Part shown: piece by piece, positions 1 to 7,758 of the stretch
Position numbering within the stretch: the first letter of the stretch is position 1
How the letters are laid out: every line of letters begins with the position of its first letter
Source: Pirellulaceae bacterium
GTDB taxonomy: Bacteria; Planctomycetota; Planctomycetia; Pirellulales; Pirellulaceae
Direction: 5' to 3'
DNA length: 64,000 nucleotides
Assembly: GCA_029243025.1 (NCBI GenBank)
Contig: JAQWSU010000014.1
Span: forward strand, 1 to 64,000
Program-made: the position numbers and the translations under genes
Notes under the pieces: generated by a model
Seen by the model: only the letters and a program-made list of their open reading frames with translations
Told to the model about the DNA's origin: nothing
Database searches by the model: none

Positions 1-153
1 AAGTAGTTAGCCAAGTAGTTAGCCAAGTAGTTAGCCAAGTAGTTAGCCAAGTAGTTAGCCAAGTAGTTAGCCAAGTAGTTAGCCAAGTAGTTAGCCAAGT
101 AGTTAGCCAAGTAGTTAGCCAGGTAGTTAGCCAGGTAGTTAGCCAGGTAGTTA
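1..153. repeat. 12-bp tandem repeat array (minisatellite)
   Basis: Ten perfect copies of AAGTAGTTAGCC fill 1-120. Two copies of the variant AGGTAGTTAGCC follow, then a 9-base partial copy ending at 153. The array runs off the left edge of the window, so its full length is unknown. The TAA stop of the minus-strand gene at 151-1179 is formed by the last partial unit. Read from that gene, the array is immediate 3' untranslated sequence. Every reading frame entering it from the gene meets a stop within a unit or stays open only briefly. Confidence 0.97.
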
Positions 154-1179
154 TTCGAGGCGAAGATTACCGAGATAGATGTCGAAATCTTTGGGCGGAT
201 CAAGGAAGAATAGTTTGAAGCCACCAATGCGGCTCAAGTCAAGCTGACGCTGGCGTGGGCCCTGTTTGATCTGATCGAGAGGGATGCGAACGGTTTGAAA
301 GCCTTGCTTGATTGGTATCGATTGATTGAAGCGGTCGTAATATTCGTCGTTGTGTGCAAGGTCTTGAATTCGAATCTGAGCGACTTGATCGGTTTGAGAG
401 TAAATGTCGACTGCGAGATGCTCGTAGGCTTGCCAGTCGGGATTAGGTTCATTCATGCCCACACCCGGATAACGTGTACCGGACTGGATGCGTACCCATG
501 CTCCCGTGTCGCCTCCAGGCCATTGAGGGGGCGGGCTTGTTTTGATGACGCTTGCGCCTTGATTGATTGTGAGGAACCGTAAGCTCCACGGTTTTTGAAA
601 GTTGAGTAAGAGCGGTAGTGCTTGTTGTCGTTCCCAGTAATCGGATGCACAGGAGACGACGGGTTGCATACCAAAGGTCAGCGTTGCCAGGAAGATAAGA
701 GCAGCACTCAACTGGGCCAGTAGGGACGGGCGATTTTGTTGGCGCAGCGGCTGAAGTAAGACGAGCAGACTGACGGCGAAGGTTGCTCCGGTCACGTCGA
801 ACACAAAATCCTGAAAACTCGCGTCTCGGCTTGGAATGAACTTCTGAGCCAGTTCGAGTAAGCCACCAACTGTCGCTGAGATGGTGAACCCGACGAGGTA
901 CTGTGGCCAACGGCGCGACTTCAGCCAGGGTATCCATGCCGGGGATGCAATTGCCGAGCAGAATGCTAGAGCCGCGAAAAAGACAAAATGGCCACTGGTT
1001 TGAATTGATGACTTGAGAATCGTTTCTTGATGGCTCGACCGCAAACCTAAGATGGGGATGAGCAGGCATAAGACCATCGCGGTGGCTCCGAAAAGCCAGC
1101 GGGTGCGAGGATTCGGGGTTGCAAGTTGAGAAGGCGAATTCATCGGGGGCTCGCGCGACGGATTGGAAGCTGGCGTCAT
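151..1179 (-). CDS. VanZ-like membrane protein with C-terminal carbohydrate-binding-like domain
   Basis: The N-terminal half looks like the VanZ family. It has about four hydrophobic segments, a conserved His in SGHFVFF, then the family-type LELAQKFIPSRDASFQD block followed by a glycine-containing helix. The last 130 or so residues are soluble and beta-rich and resemble CBM11/CIA30-type galactose-binding folds. They include RIQDLAHNDEYYDRFN and end in FDIYLGNLRLE. The family role is unclear; VanZ itself gives low-level teicoplanin resistance, and a sugar- or polymer-binding envelope role is inference. The start is taken as ATG at 1179, four bases after the upstream stop. ATG at 1143 is an alternative. 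A longer reading to 1362 would overlap the upstream gene by 180 bases. It is probably translated from the same mRNA as the dioxygenase gene upstream. Confidence 0.75.
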   Translation of the reverse strand: MTPASNPSREPPMNSPSQLATPNPRTRWLFGATAMVLCLLIPILGLRSSHQETILKSSIQTSGHFVFFAALAFCSAIASPAWIPWLKSRRWPQYLVGFTISATVGGLLELAQKFIPSRDASFQDFVFDVTGATFAVSLLVLLQPLRQQNRPSLLAQLSAALIFLATLTFGMQPVVSCASDYWERQQALPLLLNFQKPWSLRFLTINQGASVIKTSPPPQWPGGDTGAWVRIQSGTRYPGVGMNEPNPDWQAYEHLAVDIYSQTDQVAQIRIQDLAHNDEYYDRFNQSIPIKQGFQTVRIPLDQIKQGPRQRQLDLSRIGGFKLFFLDPPKDFDIYLGNLRLE

Positions 1180-1183
1180 TGAT

Positions 1184-2209
1184 CTATGGGGCGTGTTGGG
1201 GACGCATTCCACCTCGAATGGCACCGGCTTTGACCGAACCGTAATTTCCAGCAAACATCGGATCAAGAGGGCGACTGTTGGGCATCGACAACCAGATTCG
1301 TAGCAAGTGTCGTGGATGGTCGACGTTGTCTTTGAATTCCGTTCTGCGATGCAACGTGACAAAATTATTGAGTAGCAGAAGGTCTCCTACCTCTTGCCGA
1401 AAAGTAATCGACAAGGATGGATCAGCAGCGGTCGTTTCCAGGAAATCGAGTGCTTCACGTTGTTGGGGTGTCATTTCAGGAGTTGATTCATCTGCATAGG
1501 CGCGTTCGATCAGGACTCGTAAGAAATTGGCCGCAAAATGACCTTGGTAGATCGAGAAAATCGGCTGTTTGGTAAAAGGGGTTTCGTTTCCCAGGTCGAC
1601 GTTGTGGCGTTGGTAGTAGAAAGGTTGCAATAAAATGCTGAGCAAGTCGGGGCGGGTTGACAGAATCTTGTTGTATACCGCCACCGAACTGACAATTTGG
1701 TTTTCCCCTCCAGTCATGGCCGGTTGAATACAGAGGAAGCCGATGACGTCGCAGCGATCGGTATGAAAACTAAGTTTTTTGTTCGTGTTAGGTCCGCGTG
1801 TTTTGGGGTCTTGGGTCCCCAAGCCTTCGTTGCGAACGCTGAAAACCGTGGTTCCTTCCGCTGATTGCGAGACAGGGGTGCCAAGGTGGGAGAGCAGTCC
1901 CAAGAATAAACGTTGGAGCTCAGCGGGCGAATAACGATCGACGGAAATACTCTTGAGCAAAAGGACGCCGGATCCATGTTCGAGATTGCCCTGGATTGCT
2001 ACGAGTCGGTCGCCCAAGGAGCCCAACTGGAACGTCGCGGCGTTGATTTCCGAAAGCGGACTGTTCGCGACTCCCCGTAAGGCCTGATCGATTTGCGTCA
2101 GCTCATCGGTAGATAAACGAGCCTCCCAATCGGGATGTTGCAACAGTTCGGTCCCCTGCCAATTCGCGGCAGACTCGATGGGATGAGGTTTGGACGGGAT
2201 GGTGTTCAT
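1184..2209 (-). CDS. TauD/TfdA-family Fe(II)/2-oxoglutarate dioxygenase
   Basis: This is a cytoplasmic oxygenase of the TauD/clavaminate-synthase-like fold. The first two iron ligands are in the HTDRCDVIGF segment (HxD). The distal His and the 2-oxoglutarate-binding Arg fit the C-terminal LHRRTEF and HLLRIWLSM segments. At about 340 residues the length is normal for the family. The substrate cannot be read from the sequence. The gene lies 22 bases after the KDG kinase stop and just before a VanZ-like gene on the same strand, so it probably belongs to one transcript. The start is taken as ATG at 2209. A GTG at 2245 would overlap kdgK by 14 bases and is possible. Confidence 0.85.
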   Translation of the reverse strand: MNTIPSKPHPIESAANWQGTELLQHPDWEARLSTDELTQIDQALRGVANSPLSEINAATFQLGSLGDRLVAIQGNLEHGSGVLLLKSISVDRYSPAELQRLFLGLLSHLGTPVSQSAEGTTVFSVRNEGLGTQDPKTRGPNTNKKLSFHTDRCDVIGFLCIQPAMTGGENQIVSSVAVYNKILSTRPDLLSILLQPFYYQRHNVDLGNETPFTKQPIFSIYQGHFAANFLRVLIERAYADESTPEMTPQQREALDFLETTAADPSLSITFRQEVGDLLLLNNFVTLHRRTEFKDNVDHPRHLLRIWLSMPNSRPLDPMFAGNYGSVKAGAIRGGMRPQHAP

Positions 2210-2231
2210 CAGATCAGAGGGGAGACTAGGG

Positions 2232-3335
2232 TTATCGCACGACACGGCCGCTGGTTGAACCGGCCATAAGGGTTTGAATGTCGTTCAATGTGCTGAAGTT
2301 GAAATCGCCAACGATGGAATGGGCCAAGCAAGAAGCGGCTGCTGCGAAACGAATTGCGGCTGAACCGGATGCTTGATCTTCTGTGACAAGCGAATAAATC
2401 AGACCGGCTGCGAAGGCGTCTCCTCCGCCAACTCGATCAACAATGTTTCGAATTGGGTAGGGGGCATATTGACCATCTTCGAGCGGAGCAAAGCAGGCTT
2501 GATTGTGTTCGGCCTCAAACAGCATAGCTCCCCAATTGTTATGAGAAGCCGATTGACTTTCCCGCAACGTAATGCCGACGCGATTCACATTCGGAAACTG
2601 TTCAATCAATTGACGAGCGACATCTGGGTAACGATCAATGGCAAGTTTACCAGCCTGCACATCTGTGTTTGTCGCTTGGATTTCCAGCACATCGCTGCAA
2701 TCTTCTTCGTTGGCGATCACGAGATCGACGTTAGGTAAAATCTTACGCATTGTTTGTTGAGCCAACGCTTGCGCTGGTATCTCGGGTTGCCAGTTCCAAA
2801 GCTTTTTGCGGAAGTTCAAGTCGCAAGAGACCGAGAGGCCCCTTTGTTTGGCTTCCGATGCTGCGGCCAGAGTGCTTTCCGCAGCGGCCGCCGAAATGGC
2901 TGGAGTAATGCCGGTAATGTGTAACCAGCTTGCATCGGCGAAAATCTGATTCCAGTCGTAATGCTCTGATCCGGTTTGGCTGATCGTCGATCCCTCGCGA
3001 TCGTAAAGCACTTGACTGGGACGTTGGTTCGCGCCAGTTTCCACAAAATAGAGTCCAAGGCGACCGCTCTCTCGTTGGACAATGTGTTGTGTGTCGACGC
3101 CCAAAGCTCGTAGTGAAGCAACGCACGCGTCTCCCAAAGGATTGGCAGGTAACGCGCTGACGAAGGTGCTTGTGATTTTGTCGTTCGAAGAAAATAGCAT
3201 TGCGAGAGAGGCAGCCACATTGGCTTCGGCTCCCGCAAAGGTCACGTCTAAACTACCCGGCAGTGTCTGCCTGAGCCTGAGAAATCCCGGGGGCGTTAAA
3301 CGTCCCATGATTTCGCCGAAAGTGACGATCTTCAT
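2232..3335 (-). CDS. kdgK: 2-dehydro-3-deoxygluconokinase (PfkB family)
   Basis: This enzyme phosphorylates 2-keto-3-deoxygluconate to KDPG, the step after uronate or gluconate dehydration. The N-terminal GEIMGRLTPPG and GAEANVAASLA blocks fit PfkB signature 1. The C-terminal DRVGGGDAFAAGL block is signature 2 and carries the catalytic Asp. Length (367 residues) is slightly above the usual 310-340. The KDPG aldolase gene begins on the same strand just upstream (stop at 3369), which supports KDG rather than fructose or ribose as substrate. A GGAAGGAAG ribosome site precedes the ATG. Confidence 0.9.
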   Translation of the reverse strand: MKIVTFGEIMGRLTPPGFLRLRQTLPGSLDVTFAGAEANVAASLAMLFSSNDKITSTFVSALPANPLGDACVASLRALGVDTQHIVQRESGRLGLYFVETGANQRPSQVLYDREGSTISQTGSEHYDWNQIFADASWLHITGITPAISAAAAESTLAAASEAKQRGLSVSCDLNFRKKLWNWQPEIPAQALAQQTMRKILPNVDLVIANEEDCSDVLEIQATNTDVQAGKLAIDRYPDVARQLIEQFPNVNRVGITLRESQSASHNNWGAMLFEAEHNQACFAPLEDGQYAPYPIRNIVDRVGGGDAFAAGLIYSLVTEDQASGSAAIRFAAAASCLAHSIVGDFNFSTLNDIQTLMAGSTSGRVVR

Positions 3336-3368
3336 TTGCTGAATACTTCCTTCCCGAAGAAACTGGCT

Positions 3369-4043
3369 CTAGCAGTTTGTTCCTTGACGGACGCTACCTG
3401 CCTGAGCAGTGGCTGCTTTTGCCACGTCCGTAATGATGTCCCATCGTTTTTCTGAGATGGCTGCTGCCGGTGCCAGCCAGGATCCACCCACCGCCAAGAT
3501 GCTGGGATCTCTCAGGTAGATGCCAAAGTTTTCTGCATTGACCCCGCCGAGCGGAACAAAACGCACGCCCAAGTGCTGATAGGGAGCAGCCATGCTCTTT
3601 AAATAGGGCAAACCACCACTTGGTTCGGCGGGAAAAAACTTCAACTCTTTACAGCCGTAAGACAGGGCGATTTCGATATCGGAGGGCGTAGCGATTCCTG
3701 GAGCGAAAGGGAGGTCTGCTTGTTGCGCTTCTCTGACCACAGTGGGATTCATGCCAGGTGCGACACCAAACGCTGCACCCGCTTCGATGACTTCATGAAT
3801 TTGTTGAGGTCGAAGAATCGTGCCAATTCCTGCCAGCATTTCGGGGACTTCGCTGCGTATAGCTCGTAATGCATCCAATGCGACAGGAGTTCTTAGCGTG
3901 AGTTCCATGGCGTCAACTCCGCCCGCCAGCAAAGCCTTTGCGATCGGAACCGCTTGCTGTAACTCCTCAATGATTAGAACGGAGATTACGCCGCAGTTTT
4001 CAATACGCGACAAAAGGGATTCTGGAAATTGGGATTCCATCAT
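3369..4043 (-). CDS. eda: 2-dehydro-3-deoxy-6-phosphogluconate (KDPG) aldolase
   Basis: This class I aldolase splits KDPG into pyruvate and glyceraldehyde 3-phosphate, and many homologues also act on 4-hydroxy-2-oxoglutarate. The catalytic Glu is in MELTLRTP. The GIGTI strand and the Schiff-base Lys in CKELKFFPAE are in place. PLGGV near residue 165 fits the phosphate site. At 224 residues the length is typical. It is the first gene of an apparent eda-kdgK-dioxygenase-VanZ transcript, with 33 bases between eda and kdgK. Two consecutive ATG codons are possible starts; a GAGG site upstream fits the first. Uronate- or gluconate-type sugar acid use fits the neighbouring sulfatase, but this link is inference. 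Confidence 0.92.
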   Translation of the reverse strand: MMESQFPESLLSRIENCGVISVLIIEELQQAVPIAKALLAGGVDAMELTLRTPVALDALRAIRSEVPEMLAGIGTILRPQQIHEVIEAGAAFGVAPGMNPTVVREAQQADLPFAPGIATPSDIEIALSYGCKELKFFPAEPSGGLPYLKSMAAPYQHLGVRFVPLGGVNAENFGIYLRDPSILAVGGSWLAPAAAISEKRWDIITDVAKAATAQAGSVRQGTNC

Positions 4044-4220
4044 GATTGCCTCAACAAAAAGGTGTTGACGAACGACGAAAGGATCTATCTTATTCTTGTG
4101 GAACTGAATCGAACAGCCGGTTGAACCGAGTGTACCTGAATTGGAATGCCGAACTCGTCATCTGAGCGAAATCGTTTTCTACGTCACGATTCGCGAATCT
4201 TTGCGATTAATCAAAGGTGA

Positions 4221-5603
4221 TTAACGTCGCTGGGTCCGATGAACTTGAGCTGCATTTTCGGTTTCCACGCCCATGTCATTTTGCTGCTGCATCCATTCTC
4301 GCAGGCGTTTTTTCATCTCTTGGATTCGTGTTTGGTGTGCAGGCACGGTTGCTAAGTTCGTCAATTCGTACGGATCGTCTTCGAGATCGTAGAATTCCTC
4401 CGCGGGACGTTTGAGATAGCGTTGGACGAGCTTCATCGCGTGGGGATTTGAAGCCGCTTCTCGAACCCACGATTTCCAGTAGTTCGCGGCATCGTGCTCA
4501 ATGACCGTGTTGTGGAATCGAGAATCGGATAACAAATTTTGAATGTATTTGTAACGAGTTCCGCGTATCGATCGGATCGGAAATGGCGTTCCAGCCTTTA
4601 TTCCCTGGGTCGTGTGTATTCCGTAGACCCAGGCATGGTGGTCATCGGCTTCGCCTTTCAGGACCTTCAGGAAACTTCGCCCATCACAGTCGCGACCTCC
4701 TGAGTCAGATCCTGCCTGTCCGGTGTCGATTTGCAGCGGATCGCCACCGGCAGCTTCCACAATCGTTGGCACGAAGTCGACGTACTGGACCATCGCCGAA
4801 GATCGAGTTCCCGCTGCAATCGTTGTTGGCCAACGGGCGAGAAAAGCGACCTGCAATCCGTATTCGTAACAGGTCCATTTGCCACCCGGCATTTGCGGAC
4901 CTTGTTCGCTTGTCGCAACGACTAGAGTGTTTTTTGCCAGTTGGTGTTCGTCCAATAAATCTAACCAGTTGCCAACCTCCTGATCGAAGGCCGTGATTTC
5001 GCTTGCGTAAGCCGAAAATGCAGTGCGCATCTCAGCGGTGTCGACCAACCAGGAAGGCAACGTGAGGCGATCGGGGTCGTAATCATTCGGTCCTTCCGTC
5101 CAGGGGACATGAGGGCTCTTGGATGCCACGACAAGACAGAAAGGCTGGCTCTTGTCACGGGTTAAAAATGCCGGACCTGTCTTGGCGTTCAACAGTTCAA
5201 AAGGGAAAGATTCCTTCGGTCCAAAATGTTTTTTACCAATTAATCCCACTCGATAGCCCAAATCTCGTAAGTGGTGAACGATGCTATGCGTTCCCGGTTT
5301 GACCTTACTGTGGTTTGGGTAAGCCCCATTGCGAACTGGGAAGAGGCCCGTGTATAGCTGTTGTCGCGTGGGGGCACACATCGCCGTTGCGGTAAATGCG
5401 CGATCGAACGTCATCCCCTCCCGAGCTAATCGATCGAGATGTGGTGTGCGGATTTCAGCGTTGCCATAGGGACCGCAATCGCGACAGGCCATGTCATCAG
5501 CGATTAACAAAAGAACGTTCGGCGCGTTGCTGTTGCTCGCCTGGACTTCCAGGCAGAAGCCGATGGCGATTACGAACGTCAGCCAGTAAAAAGGTCGAAT
5601 CAA
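4221..5603 (-). CDS. Exported sulfatase, formylglycine type
   Basis: This is a secreted or periplasmic sulfate-ester hydrolase of the alkaline phosphatase superfamily. A signal peptide (about 22 residues ending near VQAS) precedes the metal-binding NVLLLIADD block. The maturation motif C-A-P-T-R lies near residue 75, and its Cys would be converted to formylglycine. A downstream GKKHFGP block and the late SEQGPQMPG segment fit the metal and sulfate sites. The start is a TTG at 5603, chosen because a strong AGGGAGG site lies seven bases upstream. The substrate is unknown; planctomycete sulfatases usually act on algal sulfated polysaccharides. Length (460 residues) is normal. Confidence 0.92.
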   Translation of the reverse strand: MIRPFYWLTFVIAIGFCLEVQASNSNAPNVLLLIADDMACRDCGPYGNAEIRTPHLDRLAREGMTFDRAFTATAMCAPTRQQLYTGLFPVRNGAYPNHSKVKPGTHSIVHHLRDLGYRVGLIGKKHFGPKESFPFELLNAKTGPAFLTRDKSQPFCLVVASKSPHVPWTEGPNDYDPDRLTLPSWLVDTAEMRTAFSAYASEITAFDQEVGNWLDLLDEHQLAKNTLVVATSEQGPQMPGGKWTCYEYGLQVAFLARWPTTIAAGTRSSAMVQYVDFVPTIVEAAGGDPLQIDTGQAGSDSGGRDCDGRSFLKVLKGEADDHHAWVYGIHTTQGIKAGTPFPIRSIRGTRYKYIQNLLSDSRFHNTVIEHDAANYWKSWVREAASNPHAMKLVQRYLKRPAEEFYDLEDDPYELTNLATVPAHQTRIQEMKKRLREWMQQQNDMGVETENAAQVHRTQRR

Positions 5604-5719
5604 ACCGTGTCCTCCCTAGAGATCGAATCGATGAAGGACATCATAAATGAATGATGAAGGATTGGCGACTTTTGCTCGCCGATCTCAATAGAACGCAACT
5701 TGGCTTCCCAAGGCAGACT

Positions 5720-6349
5720 CTAACGAATGGCTTTGTCCGGAGTCGTTTTCTGAGCAAGATGAACCATGCGCACCATTTCGGGAGCGAGCATGCCGACCGT
5801 GTAAAGTTTCCCTGTCTTCTTGTTGAAGTCGTCTCCCTGCCAGCGGGAGATGCTGTTCCCCATGCGTTTACCGTAAGCGGTGGTTGTCATGCCCTTGATC
5901 CAATCATCGCCGTTCGGGATCTTGTAGATCATCGCATGTACGTCTCGTTTTCCTCTCGGCATCTGCGCGATCTTGTCGAGTCGATCGATACCCCCTGGGT
6001 AGCTTTTGATTTTCTTCAGAAAAGAGCGACCCCGTTTCGTCGCGTTGAGCTCTTTCGCAAGAAATGCATCGTTACCTAAAATGCGATTCATCAGCTGTTG
6101 GCGGTCCTTGTCGGTGACAATCCATGCGTCTTTCAGCATCGCCGTTAGTAATTTGTCGACTTGTGGTTTGGTGATCAGATCACCCGGTTGGTAATCCGAG
6201 AGTGTCGAAAAAAAGTTGACAACAAACGCCCTGACTTCTTCAGGATGGGGCCGCTGGGAGGGGCTCGCTTTTTCGGCTGCACTCAAACTTCCAATGATAA
6301 GCGAGCCTGTGACAATTGCAGACAAGATCGGGGAAACTGTGGTGTACAT
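5720..6349 (-). CDS. Exported protein of unknown function
   Basis: I do not recognise this family. The protein has 209 residues and a clear signal peptide that ends around SLSAAEK. The mature part is basic and helical, with several Lys/Arg-rich stretches (for example KRGRSFLKKIKSYPG) and no cysteine pairs or known catalytic motif. The start is set at ATG 6349, because an AAGGA site lies about nine bases upstream. The ATG at 6358 would put that site directly against the start codon. It is the gene upstream of the sulfatase on the same strand, 116 bases apart. It diverges from the heat-shock gene. Confidence 0.75.
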   Translation of the reverse strand: MYTTVSPILSAIVTGSLIIGSLSAAEKASPSQRPHPEEVRAFVVNFFSTLSDYQPGDLITKPQVDKLLTAMLKDAWIVTDKDRQQLMNRILGNDAFLAKELNATKRGRSFLKKIKSYPGGIDRLDKIAQMPRGKRDVHAMIYKIPNGDDWIKGMTTTAYGKRMGNSISRWQGDDFNKKTGKLYTVGMLAPEMVRMVHLAQKTTPDKAIR

Positions 6350-6572
6350 GGCGACCATTCCTTTTGCGGAAGGAACCTAACGATTAATTGGAACATGACG
6401 AGCTACGTTGGGCTTCGTCGTCCTACTTTAAGTCTAGCTCTCGTAGGGAACTTAAGCCTGCTCGAAGCATGATTCAAAACAGTTTGCCGATGGCACGGTA
6501 GATGTCATTAATATCGGTCGGTTTTTAGGCGGCTCCTGTTCCTGTTTTGGGGAATTAACTCACAATCCGCCA

Positions 6573-6597
6573 ATTCGGCAGATCGTGCCTGCCGAAT
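6573..6597. promoter_or_regulatory. Inverted repeat, candidate activator site
   Basis: Perfect 9-base arms ATTCGGCAG and CTGCCGAAT are separated by 7 bases. The element sits about 120 bases upstream of the sigma-54 promoter of hsp20. That is the usual distance for an enhancer-binding protein dimer. No U-run follows, so it is not a terminator. Confidence 0.55.
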
Positions 6598-6623
6598 CTG
6601 GCAAGCCGTGACGATTGCGGAAT

Positions 6624-6639
6624 TCATCACATGTGATGA
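6624..6639. promoter_or_regulatory. 16-bp perfect palindrome, candidate operator
   Basis: TCATCACATGTGATGA is a perfect 16-base palindrome. It lies 77 bases upstream of the -24 element of the hsp20 sigma-54 promoter. It resembles a dimeric regulator site, and its TGTGA half matches the core of CRP/FNR-type half sites. The identity of the regulator is inference. Confidence 0.55.
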
Positions 6640-6715
6640 CCTGAGGAAAAAGGACGATGACTAAGTCCTCTACCGCAAGCCTGTTACGGCAGAGAACTCG
6701 ACTTCACGGCCCCTT

Positions 6716-6731
6716 TGGCACAGTCTTTGCC
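6716..6731 (+). promoter_or_regulatory. Sigma-54 promoter of hsp20
   Basis: TGGCACAGTCTTTGCC matches the -24/-12 consensus (TGGCACG, four bases, TTGCW). The GG and GC dinucleotides are exactly spaced. Transcription would begin near 6742, giving a leader of about 180 bases before the hsp20 ATG. RpoN promoters need an ATP-driven activator, which fits the palindromes upstream. Confidence 0.75.
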
Positions 6732-6894
6732 TTTCTTGGAGTGCATGCGATTGCCAGAACTGTCAGAACGACAGGCCAACATTCGACACGACTGCTGTCA
6801 CTCGCGAAACTGCTGTGGGTGACAACCTTGTGTCAATGCACAGGGCTCTCGATGGTGGTCGCCCACAAGCAAAAACTTTTGGTCTCTAACTAGA

Positions 6895-6912
6895 TTGCGT
6901 CGGAACACGCAA
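6895..6912 (+). promoter_or_regulatory. Hairpin abutting the hsp20 ribosome site
   Basis: Six-base arms TTGCGT and ACGCAA enclose the loop CGGAAC. The hairpin ends two bases before the TGGAGG ribosome site. A short helix touching the ribosome site could act in heat-dependent translation, as RNA thermometers do for other small heat-shock genes. It lacks the ROSE or four-U signature, so this is only suggestive. Confidence 0.35.
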
Positions 6913-6924
6913 ATGGAGGTAAAC

Positions 6925-7380
6925 ATGAATCGTTGTGCTACCAATCGTCGACAAACTTCATTTCGTCCTGTTGATCTTTATCGGGAGATGGACAGCTTTT
7001 TAAATGGGCTTACGAGCGCTGAGTCGAAACCAAACTCTGAACTGATCGTGCCACGACTTAATGTCGCGGAATCGAATGAGCGGTATGAAGTTTCGGCCGA
7101 TTTGCCGGGAGTCTCTCAGGAAAATGTGAATGTTGAAATCCACGAAGGACAACTCTTGATTTCCGGTGAGATTGCCGACAGTACTGAAAACTCAGAGATG
7201 ACTTTCCACCGTGTTGAACGGCGGTTTGGGAAATTTGAACGGCAAGTCTCGCTACCCGAAAATGTAAACGAGCAGGATATCACTGCCATGTTCGAAAATG
7301 GGGTGTTGACTATCCAATTGCCAAAGAGCGAGAAGCCCAAGCCTACTCGCATTGAAGTTACAAGCCGTTCGGCCGAATAG
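6925..7380 (+). CDS. Small heat-shock protein, Hsp20/alpha-crystallin family
   Basis: This cytoplasmic chaperone holds unfolding proteins. The alpha-crystallin domain runs from about residue 40 to 140. It contains DLPGVSQENVNVEIHEGQL (strands 2-4), RRFGKFERQVSLPENV and the hallmark AMFENGVLTIQLPK near the end. The start is the ATG at 6925, because a GGAGG site lies five bases upstream. The frame is open further upstream only through a TTG at 6895. That gives 151 residues, a normal length. It is transcribed alone from a sigma-54 promoter and closed by a terminator at 7407-7436. Confidence 0.95.
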   Translation: MNRCATNRRQTSFRPVDLYREMDSFLNGLTSAESKPNSELIVPRLNVAESNERYEVSADLPGVSQENVNVEIHEGQLLISGEIADSTENSEMTFHRVERRFGKFERQVSLPENVNEQDITAMFENGVLTIQLPKSEKPKPTRIEVTSRSAE

Positions 7381-7406
7381 GCCAAACGGGTTGTGGGAAC
7401 CTATGG

Positions 7407-7436
7407 AAGCGGATCCTTGCGGGGCTCCGCTTTTTT
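7407..7436 (+). terminator. Intrinsic terminator of hsp20
   Basis: Seven-base arms AAGCGGA and TCCGCTT are followed by a run of T. The hairpin starts 27 bases after the hsp20 stop codon. Confidence 0.8.
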
Positions 7437-7646
7437 CGTTGATACCTATCAGGCCACGCGACTGATTTTTCGCCTGATCGATAATGGGCCGATCTCGAGA
7501 TTCAGCGACCCATGAATGGGTGTTGGAAAGGAACAGTTGTTGACTGTCGTCATTTGGATGGATTTGTTGTCGATTTAACAACAGGGCGAGATCGTTTACG
7601 CTTTTTTTTTCAGCTATTGCTGCCCTTTTGACGGCCAGTCAAAGTT

Positions 7647-7662
7647 TGGCACGTTGTCTGCG
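7647..7662 (+). promoter_or_regulatory. Sigma-54 promoter of the His-rich exported protein
   Basis: TGGCACGTTGTCTGCG matches the full TGGCACG -24 element and the GC of the -12 element at exact spacing; the -12 hexamer has CTGC instead of TTGC. Transcription would start near 7673, about 86 bases before the ATG at 7759. Confidence 0.72.
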
Positions 7663-7758
7663 TGTGTCCTCTAACTCCGAAGTCCGGGGTCAACAGGTCG
7701 ATTGTCGTTCCTGATTTAACTGCCGGACAACCTTCGTAATCTGGTAAGGAGCGAGATC

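Larger units (their letters stand above)
6350..6924. other. Divergent regulatory region upstream of hsp20
   Basis: These 575 bases hold the promoter side of the exported-protein gene on the minus strand and the long control region of hsp20 on the plus strand. The structured elements are listed separately: an inverted repeat at 6573-6597, a palindrome at 6624-6639, a sigma-54 site at 6716-6731 and a hairpin at 6895-6912. A second TGGCACG at 6491-6497 lacks the matching GC at the -12 position. The open frame at 6657-6893 has no ribosome site and spans the sigma-54 promoter, so it is not called. Confidence 0.6.
7381..7758. other. Control region between hsp20 and the His-rich gene
   Basis: After the hsp20 terminator this 378-base spacer holds several small inverted repeats. 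They are ATCAGGC/GCCTGAT around 7449-7478, CCCATGAATGGG near 7510 and TGTTGT/ACAACA at 7565-7583. The second sigma-54 promoter follows at 7647. The spacing again fits upstream activator sites, though none of these repeats matches the palindromes upstream of hsp20. Confidence 0.5.

Noticed and set aside
449-1069. Minus-strand open frame inside the VanZ-like gene
   Set aside because: It lies in another frame of a well-supported gene and has no recognisable domain.
6491-6505. Third sigma-54-like site
   Set aside because: The TGGCACG is present, but the -12 GC is missing at the required spacing.
6657-6893. Plus-strand open frame of 78 codons before hsp20
   Set aside because: It spans the sigma-54 promoter, has no ribosome site and its product shows no family features.
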